Positions 6,386-11,661 of a DNA stretch of 16,046 nt are shown piece by piece (the first letter of the stretch is position 1; each line of letters opens with the position of its first letter). The translations under genes were made by a program, and so were the position numbers. Source of the DNA: [Scytonema hofmanni] UTEX 2349 (GTDB taxonomy: Bacteria > Cyanobacteriota > Cyanobacteriia > Cyanobacteriales > Nostocaceae). The stretch spans positions 1,367,420 to 1,383,465 of the forward strand of contig NZ_KK073768.1 of assembly GCF_000582685.1 (NCBI RefSeq), written 5' to 3'. The notes beneath the pieces were generated by a model. It ran no database searches. It saw only the letters and a list, made by a program, of their open reading frames with translations, and was not told where the DNA came from.

Positions 6386-7255
6386 TTATAAAACCTGCTT
6401 TAACTGCTTGCAGGCTTTTTCAATCGCATCTATACTACCTGGATTCACTAATCCATAATAATCAAAAACGTAAACGCGGTTATTTTTAGTCGCTTTTAGT
6501 TCTTTCCAAAAAGCTTCTTTTTTAAACGAATCTAAAAGCGCTGCATCGGTTTGTTGTGGAGAATTTACAACAATTATTACATCTGGATTTGTTTGTATAA
6601 TTTTCTCTGGTGAAAGCGTTACATATCCACCTATTGGACTACTACCTTGTAAGGAAGCTGCTAGATTTGTTGTCGAAAATTTCCCCAGCAAATCGCCAGC
6701 CCAACTATTTTTATTTGGTGCTAAAATTGGTTGGCGACTGACTAAAACTAAAGTTGATAATGTCGGATTTTGCTTTTCTGGTAAAAAGGTTTTATAGCGG
6801 TTTAATAATGGCTGCGGATCGGCATCAATGCTAAACGCAAGTGTTTTCGTAAGTTCTTGTAATGATTCCCAGGTCTTTACTTGGGTAAGATATATAGGAA
6901 TTCCTAGTTGCTTCAGTTTGTCAGTTGTTTGATTAGAAAAACCTTCCGCACCAATTACTAAATCTGGTTTGAGAGCCACTATTTTTTCTAAATTAGGTGG
7001 ATTTTGTCCTTCACTGACATGAGGAAGTTTCTGGAATTGCGGATTATCTTTAAATAATTTGCTTCCTGTAATGCCGACAAGTTTTGTTTGGTCGAGTTGA
7101 GATATAATATCTGCTGCAAGTGAGCTAAGAGCTACAACTTTTTTGGCTGTTTGATTTATGTTTGTGGTTGGTGGTTGTGTGCTTGCGGTGGTGCAACCAA
7201 GTAAAAGGAAGCTTAATAATATTGCGAAGATTGATGAGATGTAACGATTATACAT
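6386..7255 (-). CDS. ABC importer periplasmic binding lipoprotein (iron-siderophore/haem/cobalamin class)
   Basis: This 289-residue protein is a substrate-binding protein of the BtuF/FepB-like class (periplasmic binding protein family PF01497). Residues 1-21 are a lipoprotein signal: basic start, hydrophobic run, and the lipobox LLLGC with Cys21 as the lipidation site, followed by a Thr/Pro-rich linker. The mature part carries family patterns: VVALSSLAADIISQLDQTKL at the start of lobe 1, PNLEKIVALKPDLVIGAEGF, then TLSPEKIIQTNPDVIIVVN in lobe 2, ending with AIEKACKQL. It captures a chelate outside the cytoplasmic membrane and hands it to the FecCD-type permease at 8514-9542. It lies downstream of the permease and ATPase genes on the same strand, but 296 bases from the ATPase and behind a strong terminator, so it may have its own promoter. 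No clear ribosome binding site precedes the ATG. The exact ligand cannot be told. Confidence 0.88.
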   Translation of the reverse strand: MYNRYISSIFAILLSFLLLGCTTASTQPPTTNINQTAKKVVALSSLAADIISQLDQTKLVGITGSKLFKDNPQFQKLPHVSEGQNPPNLEKIVALKPDLVIGAEGFSNQTTDKLKQLGIPIYLTQVKTWESLQELTKTLAFSIDADPQPLLNRYKTFLPEKQNPTLSTLVLVSRQPILAPNKNSWAGDLLGKFSTTNLAASLQGSSPIGGYVTLSPEKIIQTNPDVIIVVNSPQQTDAALLDSFKKEAFWKELKATKNNRVYVFDYYGLVNPGSIDAIEKACKQLKQVL

Positions 7256-7273
7256 GTTTTTAAATTTTAAACG

Positions 7274-7303
7274 AACCGCAGAGGCGCAGAGAGCGCAGAG
7301 GAA
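7274..7303. repeat. AACCGCAGAGGCGCAGAG dispersed repeat
   Basis: The stretch AACCGCAGAGGCGCAGAGAG followed by CGCAGAGGAAG has an internal GCAGAG period and is a short repeat I recall as frequent between genes in cyanobacteria. It lies 18 bases upstream of the binding-protein start codon, inside its probable leader. The family link is from memory. Confidence 0.5.
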
Positions 7304-7356
7304 GTTTCACGAATTATTTAGAACTGTCTTATGAGCATAATGATTTTATTGTATAT

Positions 7357-7418
7357 AAAAAAAGAGCGAGTAAACATATGTCAAATTCTCCTAAGAATAT
7401 CTGACTGTGTTACTCGCT
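7357..7418 (-). terminator. Structured intrinsic terminator after the ABC ATPase gene
   Basis: Read on the minus strand, AGCGAGTAACA pairs with TGTTTACTCGCT (one bulged base). The inner GTCA/TGAC and ATTCT/AGAAT arms continue the stem to a TAGG loop, and the hairpin is followed at once by CTC and seven T. It lies 134 bases downstream of the ATPase stop and 102 bases upstream of the binding-protein start, so it should limit read-through from the permease-ATPase transcript. Confidence 0.75.
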
Positions 7419-7551
7419 TGGTTCTATACAAGGTTTATTTAAAATCTTTCTCTGATAATAGTTTTATAGTGTAAAAAAAACTTGTCTTCTCAAATACAAA
7501 TAGGTAAATTTTATACAAATGAAGAATCTTAACAATAATACATAAGTTAAA

Positions 7552-8334
7552 CTAATCTTTCATTGCTGCTAGAGGACAAATCTGCAAACCTACTGGTGTT
7601 TCTAAAATTACAACTTCTACACCCAAAACATCAGCTAAATTTGCAGGTGTTAATATTTCTTTGGGTTTTCCCACAGCAAAGATTTTTCCTTGAGATAAAA
7701 GTGCAAGTCGTGTACTATATCTTGCGGCTAAATTGACATCGTGCAGAACTGTAATAATGGTTAAATCCTGTTGATTTAGTTGTTTTAGTAGTTCGAGTAA
7801 TTCGAGTTGATAGCGAATATCTAAATAAGTTGTGGGTTCATCTAAGAGCAAAATTTGCGGATCTTGAGCTAAAGCAAGCGCTAAAAATGCGCGTTGTCGT
7901 TCTCCTCCTGATAATTCTTCGACAAAGCGATCGCTATACAATCCATCCATCTGCGTTAATTGCAATGCGGTTTCTACTTTCGCTTTATCTTCTGCGTTAA
8001 GTGAGTATTGCCACCAAGGTTGATAGGGTGTACGTCCTAATGATACCAGTTGCCGCACCGTTAAACCACTGGGAATTGTTTGCTGTTGTGGTAATAATGC
8101 TAAGTTTTGTGCGACAACCGACGCGGGTTGACTGTGAATGGCTTTACCATCTAACAATACAGTTCCCTGTTGTGGCTTCAGTAACCGACTGATAAGTTTT
8201 AGTAGTGTCGATTTTCCCGAACCATTGGCACCAACTAAACTTAACCATTCTCCTGTTTTTATTGTTAGGCTGATTTCTTGGACAATTGGTTTGGTTGTGT
8301 AACCACCGCTCAGATTTTGTGTTTCTAAAAGCAT
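7552..8334 (-). CDS. ABC importer ATPase (FecE/BtuD-like)
   Basis: This 260-residue ATPase powers the importer formed with the permease at 8514-9542 and the lipoprotein at 6386-7255. All ABC motifs are intact: Walker A GANGSGKST (35-43), Q-loop LPQQ near 81-84, signature LSGGERQR (141-148), Walker B ILLLDEP with Asp165 and Glu166, D-loop TYLD, and the H-loop His198 in VLHDVN. Length and the motifs LGRTPYQ and LALAQDPQILLLDEPTTYLD are typical of the iron-chelate/haem/cobalamin subfamily. It acts on the cytoplasmic face of the plasma membrane as a dimer. The ATG has only a weak purine-rich AATAAG before it. The gene is 179 bases downstream of the permease gene, separated by tandem repeats, and probably shares its transcript. 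The ligand is uncertain. Confidence 0.93.
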   Translation of the reverse strand: MLLETQNLSGGYTTKPIVQEISLTIKTGEWLSLVGANGSGKSTLLKLISRLLKPQQGTVLLDGKAIHSQPASVVAQNLALLPQQQTIPSGLTVRQLVSLGRTPYQPWWQYSLNAEDKAKVETALQLTQMDGLYSDRFVEELSGGERQRAFLALALAQDPQILLLDEPTTYLDIRYQLELLELLKQLNQQDLTIITVLHDVNLAARYSTRLALLSQGKIFAVGKPKEILTPANLADVLGVEVVILETPVGLQICPLAAMKD

Positions 8335-8343
8335 CTTATTTTT

Positions 8344-8420
8344 TGTTGGTTGATAGTTGATAGTTGTTGGTTGATAGTTGTTGGTTGATAGTTGTTGGTT
8401 GATAGTTGTTGGTTGATAGT
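8344..8420. repeat. 14-bp tandem repeat TTGTTGGTTGATAG
   Basis: Five full copies of TTGTTGGTTGATAG plus one half-unit TTGATAG (8358-8364) run without interruption; the unit is itself two related heptamers (TTGTTGG, TTGATAG). It is a heptanucleotide-type short tandem repeat in the permease-ATPase spacer. It ends with AAAAAAG at 8424-8430. Confidence 0.9.
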
Positions 8421-8448
8421 TGTAAAAAAGTATTCATAACCCCTAATC

Positions 8449-8510
8449 ACCATTCACTATCCACCATCCACTATCCACCATCCACTAACAACTATCCACC
8501 ATCCACTAAC
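8449..8510. repeat. CCACCATCCACTAT tandem repeat
   Basis: Imperfect repeats of CCACCATCCACTAT (with CCATTCACTAT and CCACTAACAACTAT variants) fill the rest of the permease-ATPase spacer. AACAACTATCCACC is the reverse complement, with one mismatch, of the GGTTGATAGTTGTT unit of the neighbouring array, so the two arrays could pair into a long hairpin in the transcript. Confidence 0.75.
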
Positions 8511-8513
8511 TCT

Positions 8514-9542
8514 TCAAATTCCAGATTTTCGGTTATACAATAACCAAATAAATAAAGGTGAACCAAGTAAAGCTGTAACTGCACCAACAGGTAATTCTAC
8601 CGCACCCAAGCGCGAAAGCAAATCGGCTGCGGTGAGAACTAAAGCACCTCCAATTGCGCTTAATGGTAAAACTGCGCGGTAATCTGTACCTACCAAAAGG
8701 CGGATACCGTGAGGTACAATTAAGCCGACGAAGCCGATTAATCCCCCAATACTGACTGCACCGGCGGCTAGAAGTGTAGCGACTCCACCGATTAAAATGC
8801 GATCGCGCAACAAGTTTACTCCTAAACTCACTGCTAATTCATCACCCAAATTTAACAAGTTGACGGCACGCGCTAACAAGCATCCCAGTAATAAGGCTAC
8901 GCTAATATAAGTTCCAGCAACTGTTACTTCATTCCATCCGCGCCCATTCAAACTACCAATCAACCAACTTAAGGCAGTTTGTATTCTACCATCTTCTGCC
9001 ATCAATAATAATACAGATTGAATCGCCCCAAATAAGGAACTGACGGCAACTCCACCTAAAATTAACCGCTCGATTGATATACCTTCACGACTGCGAGCTA
9101 ATAAATAAACAATAATTGTTGTTAATAATCCACCTACCCAAGCTGCTAAGGGAATCCAACTCAAAAAGACTCCGAAGCTTAACATGGTTATGGCAAACAA
9201 ACCCGCTCCCGCAGAAATACCGAGTAAGAAGGGGTCGGCTAGTCCGTTACGTAACATTCCTTGCAGCAGTGAGCCAGACATTCCCAAAGCTGCACCTACA
9301 AGCATTGCTGCTAAGATGCGCGGTAAACGTAAGTCCCAAATAATTGTTTGATTTAGGGGATCGCCTGTTTTTGTCAGTGCTTGCCAGATTTGAGCAGTCG
9401 TCATTGATACTGCTCCAAATGAGAGGGAAATGCCGACGATTATAATTAAGGCGATAGTTAGAAGTAATGTACCTACAATTAGGCGATCGCTTTCAATTAT
9501 TTTTCCTAGTCGATCCGGAAGCCGCAACTTAAATGCTCCCAT
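8514..9542 (-). CDS. ABC importer permease, FecCD family
   Basis: This 342-residue polytopic membrane protein forms, as a dimer, the channel of the chelate importer. It is hydrophobic throughout, with about nine to ten membrane segments after a short basic N-terminus. Family patterns are clear: WDLRLPRILAAMLVGAALGM near residue 70, GMLRNGLADPFLLGISAGAG, the ATPase-contacting GLIVPHGIRLLVGTDYRAVL, and the C-terminal ELPVGAVTALLGSPLFIWLL. The length is normal for BtuC/FecD/FhuB-like permeases. It is the first gene of the importer group, followed by the ATPase and then the binding protein, with a possible operator just upstream (9548-9585). The single permease gene suggests a homodimer. The gene is called at the ATG at 9540-9542; no strong ribosome binding site is visible. 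Iron-siderophore, haem or cobalamin cannot be told apart from this sequence. Confidence 0.92.
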   Translation of the reverse strand: MGAFKLRLPDRLGKIIESDRLIVGTLLLTIALIIIVGISLSFGAVSMTTAQIWQALTKTGDPLNQTIIWDLRLPRILAAMLVGAALGMSGSLLQGMLRNGLADPFLLGISAGAGLFAITMLSFGVFLSWIPLAAWVGGLLTTIIVYLLARSREGISIERLILGGVAVSSLFGAIQSVLLLMAEDGRIQTALSWLIGSLNGRGWNEVTVAGTYISVALLLGCLLARAVNLLNLGDELAVSLGVNLLRDRILIGGVATLLAAGAVSIGGLIGFVGLIVPHGIRLLVGTDYRAVLPLSAIGGALVLTAADLLSRLGAVELPVGAVTALLGSPLFIWLLYNRKSGI

Positions 9543-9547
9543 TTATC

Positions 9548-9585
9548 TGATAGTAAATTATCAATAATTTTCTCTAATCATTATA
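9548..9585 (-). promoter_or_regulatory. Candidate promoter with overlapping AT-rich dyads, possibly a Fur-type operator
   Basis: Read on the minus strand, a perfect TATAAT (9585-9580) is followed by the 16-bp dyad AAATTATTGATAATTT (9570-9555), which overlaps TGATAATTTACTATCA (9563-9548), six bases before the permease ATG. The GATAAT-like content resembles a Fur box, which would suit an iron importer. No good -35 is visible. A weaker ATAATGAT-containing stretch lies near 7337-7353 ahead of the binding-protein gene. The assignment is tentative. Confidence 0.35.
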
Positions 9586-9635
9586 GAGCTTACGCATTAA
9601 CCTGACGCGGCGATACTCACTTGACACTCCCTGAC

Positions 9636-9800
9636 AAAAGTCATGTTCAATTCAGTACTTTAGTCTCAGGTTAGGTCATGACTTTTATCCCTTGTGATTA
9701 TTTATCGCAATCTTTTATATTGACACAGTAGAGTCAATACATCAAGTTAAGCACAAAACACCCAACCCATCTAAAAACAAGGGCTGGGTATTTTTTTTTT
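9636..9800 (+). ncRNA. Candidate small RNA with three hairpins and a terminator
   Basis: On the plus strand, between two minus-strand genes, there are in order: a 10-bp perfect inverted repeat AAAAGTCATG (9636-9645) and CATGACTTTT (9677-9686); a smaller TTGAC/GTCAA dyad (9720-9737); and a G/C-rich stem followed by ten T (9760-9800). No plus-strand gene precedes this terminator, so something non-coding may end there. No convincing promoter was found, and the first dyad could instead be a relic of an insertion sequence end. The start is therefore uncertain. Confidence 0.3.
9760..9800 (+). terminator. Intrinsic terminator in the gap between mobA and the permease gene
   Basis: ACCCAACCC (9760-9768) pairs with GGGCTGGGT (9781-9789) at eight of nine positions, followed by A and ten T (9791-9800). 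On the minus strand the same stem is complete with one G-U pair and is followed by GTTTTGTG, so it may also end mobA transcripts reading in the other direction. Confidence 0.65.
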
Positions 9801-9853
9801 GAGCAACACGCAAAAGTACAATATACAGCAGATTGCGTTTTTATTGAATACAC

Positions 9854-9882
9854 GTAGAGACGTTCCGGCGGAACGTCTTTAC
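9854..9882. repeat. GTAGAGACG-family palindrome, copy 2
   Basis: GTAGAGACGTTCC and GGAACGTCTTTAC form 13-bp arms with one mismatch around GGC. It shares the GTAGAGACG edge with the copies at 6108, 11596 and 15052 but has a different centre. It lies 54 bases beyond the mobA stop. Confidence 0.8.
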
Positions 9883-9936
9883 AGGGTTTTGGGTTTTATG
9901 CATGTACCTCCTAAACCTGAAATATGCTGTATAAGC

Positions 9937-10521
9937 TTAATTTAAATTAGCTAAATCCTCTGGTGTATTGCAATTAAATAGCATTCCTGGTTCTGTAACG
10001 GGTAAAAGTTGCACAGAATGTTGATTAAGCCACTGCTGAAACGATCGCCCGCCTTGATTGATATACTCATTTAAATTAGGTAAACAATTGCGGCGATAAA
10101 AACCACATAACGGTTCCCATCCTTTGATATGATGCGCTAAAGTGGCGATCGCATCCATTGCCACATCATCAAGTTGATTTGCCCATTCTTGCAAAACTTC
10201 AACTCGCAAATTCGGCAAATCGCACGCTAATAATAATACCCAATCTGTTTGTACTTGCGCTAGTCCTTGAGCAAATCCGATTAATGGTCCACCAGATAAA
10301 GGCGCTTCTTTTATAAACTGGCAGTTAGGCGGTAATATGTCTTGATAGCGTTCTTCCCAAGGTGTGACAACATAAACTGTAGCTGCACAATCTTCAGCAA
10401 TCTGATAAATTCTTTGCAATAACGGCACACCTTGAATCAAAATCAAAGCTTTATCCTCACCCATGCGAGAACTCTTTCCCCCAGCTAAGATTATCGCAGT
10501 TAATTCGCTACGAGTTGTCAT
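9937..10521 (-). CDS. mobA: Molybdenum cofactor guanylyltransferase
   Basis: This 194-residue enzyme couples GTP to molybdopterin-bound molybdenum to give the guanine dinucleotide form of the cofactor, used by enzymes such as nitrate reductase in cyanobacteria (family knowledge). The nucleotide-binding signature is at the N-terminus: IILAGGKSSRMG (10-21) then EDKAL. The metal-binding Asp101 is in LLACDLPN (97-104), with KEAPLSGGPLIGFAQGL before it and a C-terminal EPLCGFYRR and NCNTPEDL. The length of about 190-200 residues is normal. The start at 10521 puts the signature at the usual position. The neighbouring genes are unrelated to molybdenum metabolism. The gap to the next gene downstream is long and contains a terminator, so it is probably transcribed alone, diverging from the toxin pair at 10609. 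Confidence 0.93.
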   Translation of the reverse strand: MTTRSELTAIILAGGKSSRMGEDKALILIQGVPLLQRIYQIAEDCAATVYVVTPWEERYQDILPPNCQFIKEAPLSGGPLIGFAQGLAQVQTDWVLLLACDLPNLRVEVLQEWANQLDDVAMDAIATLAHHIKGWEPLCGFYRRNCLPNLNEYINQGGRSFQQWLNQHSVQLLPVTEPGMLFNCNTPEDLANLN

Positions 10522-10608
10522 CGATTTACCAAGAATACCGAAAAGGTTAAATCATGAGCATTGAACTCACGTTATATTATCCTTTAAGAGTATCTGAAAA
10601 AAGTAGCT

Positions 10609-10800
10609 ATGACTGGTTCATCACAAGAACTTTTAAGTACCTTTGATAGTCTGACTGAATCAGAAAGGCTGGAAATTGCTGCGGAAATTTTGAAACGTGT
10701 TATTCAGTTAGACTTTCCACCTTTATCAGATGAGGATTTAGTTGGGAATGCTGAAGAACTTTTTTTAGAGTTAGACAATCAAGAATCTGATTATGAGTAG
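10609..10800 (+). CDS. Probable antitoxin partner of a MazF/PemK-type toxin
   Basis: This 63-residue acidic protein lies directly before a MazF/PemK-type toxin gene and overlaps it by 8 bases (10793-10800), the arrangement of type II antitoxin-toxin pairs. It has an N-terminal helical part (ELLSTFDSLTESERLEIAAE, ILKRV) and an acidic tail (PPLSDEDLVGNAEELFLELD) that could wrap around the basic toxin. It does not look like MazE itself; the SLTESERLEIAAEIL pattern is closer to small cyanobacterial addiction-module components. The ATG at 10609 has no strong ribosome binding site. The role is inferred mainly from its position. The promoter should lie in the 87-base gap shared with mobA, which reads the other way; TATATT at 10573-10578 is the only -10-like element seen. 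Confidence 0.75.
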   Translation: MTGSSQELLSTFDSLTESERLEIAAEILKRVIQLDFPPLSDEDLVGNAEELFLELDNQESDYE

Positions 10801-11146
10801 TCCCGAACGCGGAGAAGTTTGGCTTGTCGATTTGGGTTACACGGCAAAAGTCAGACCATGCTTAGTTATCAGCATTCCTGTTACTAAGTCAGACCGTGCG
10901 TTAGCGACTCTTATTCCTCACACAACTAGCTTACGAGGTTCAAGATTCGAGGTGGAAGTCGAAGTAAACTTCCTTCGTCGAGCAGGAGTATTTGATGTGC
11001 AGAATATTATTACAATTCCTCATGCAAAACTCCTACGAAAATTGGGAAGCTTGACACTCGAACAACTAGCGCAAGTAGAGAAAGTATTACTCTTTTGGTT
11101 GGGATGTGAGGAAATAAGTTCTGAGAATAAAGAAGACGAAGAGTAG
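10793..11146 (+). CDS. MazF/PemK-type toxin (endoribonuclease family)
   Basis: This 117-residue protein belongs to the PemK/MazF family, whose members cut mRNA at specific short sequences and arrest growth. The N-terminal signature PERGEVWLVDLGYTAKVRPC contains the conserved GE.W and the Arg21 of RPCLVIS. It is followed by LIPHTTSLRGSRFEVEV (conserved Thr/Ser at 44-46) and the C-terminal FDVQNIITIPHAKLLRKLGS, LT, and VEKVLLFWLG. The catalytic candidates Arg21 and Thr44/Thr45 are in place, so the toxin looks intact. An acidic tail (SSENKEDEE) is added after the domain. The start overlaps the antitoxin stop, indicating translational coupling. It is independent of the ParDE cluster at the other end of the window. 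Confidence 0.9.
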   Translation: MSSPERGEVWLVDLGYTAKVRPCLVISIPVTKSDRALATLIPHTTSLRGSRFEVEVEVNFLRRAGVFDVQNIITIPHAKLLRKLGSLTLEQLAQVEKVLLFWLGCEEISSENKEDEE

Positions 11147-11175
11147 CAATTAACGATAACTCAAGTTAAAACGTT

Positions 11176-11266
11176 AGGACTTACGCACTCCTTACCAGAA
11201 AACAAGACTTTGAGATTGCTTCCTTGCGTCGCAATGACGGAAACACGTGGTCCGTGCGTAAGTCCT
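11176..11266. repeat. 91-bp element bounded by a 13-bp perfect inverted repeat
   Basis: AGGACTTACGCAC (11176-11188) and GTGCGTAAGTCCT (11254-11266) are perfect inverted arms. The inside contains GAGATTGCTTCCTTGCGTCG followed by CAATGACG, a motif I have met in dispersed repeats of many bacteria. It could be a small non-autonomous element or a hairpin. It starts 29 bases beyond the toxin stop and could affect its transcription end. No target duplication was recognised. Confidence 0.55.
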
Positions 11267-11280
11267 GTAGTTCACAAAAC

Positions 11281-11510
11281 AAGTGCGTTGGTTAAGAATA
11301 CAAGTACGTTGGTTAAGAATACAAGTACGTTGGTTAAGAATACAAGTACGTTGGTTAAGAATACAAGTCGTTTGGTTCAGAACACAAGTCCGTTGGTTCA
11401 GAACACAAGTCGTTTGGTTCAGAACACAAGTCGTTTGGTTCAGAACACAAGTCGTTTGGTTCAGAACACAAGTATTTTGGTTCAAACACAAGTATTTTGG
11501 TTCACAATGC
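11281..11510. repeat. 21-bp tandem repeat array, 11 units
   Basis: Eleven units follow without gaps. Units 1-4 are AAGT(G/A)CGTTGGTTAAGAATAC. Units 5-9 are AAGTC(G/C)(T/G)TTGGTTCAGAACAC. Unit 10 is 20 bases long (AAGTATTTTGGTTCAAACAC) and unit 11 ends in CACAATGC. The two sequence types form separate blocks, showing stepwise amplification. Because 21 is a multiple of three, several frames on both strands stay open (for example 11192-11539 on the minus strand), but none has a ribosome binding site or family resemblance, so no gene is called. Confidence 0.9.
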
Positions 11511-11595
11511 ATCGGGTATTGCCTTTCTTTAATTTGCACTGCTATTAATAGACATAGGAGATAAATTAATTATGCGTTGCCCGAAACCCTTGATT

Positions 11596-11616
11596 AGACG
11601 TAGCATTGCTACGTCT
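11596..11616. repeat. GTAGAGACG-family palindrome, copy 3
   Basis: This is a perfect 21-base match to 6108-6128 (10-bp arms around T), followed by CTAC. It lies 46 bases beyond the end of the DUF255 gene and may fold in its transcript, but no T-run marks it as a terminator. Confidence 0.8.
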
Positions 11617-11661
11617 CTACATTGTTTTCTACCAGATGTCTAATGAAATACTGTGCTTAGT

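Noticed and set aside
7256..7551. Cobalamin riboswitch before the binding-protein gene
   Set aside because: No B12-box-like conserved core was recognised; the structure there is an intrinsic terminator.
6386..9542. Assignment of the importer specifically to vitamin B12 (BtuCDF)
   Set aside because: The subfamily sequences alone do not separate cobalamin from siderophore or haem uptake, and no ligand-specific gene is adjacent.
9679..9732. Seventeen-codon plus-strand frame starting in the right arm of the 10-bp hairpin
   Set aside because: Very short, with poor ribosome binding site spacing and its start inside a hairpin arm.
11281..11510. CRISPR array
   Set aside because: The 21-bp units are contiguous with no spacers, so it is a simple tandem repeat.
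11192..11564. Three long open frames over the 21-bp array, on both strands
   Set aside because: They are a by-product of a stop-free 21-bp period; no ribosome binding sites, and unit 10 has a one-base deletion.
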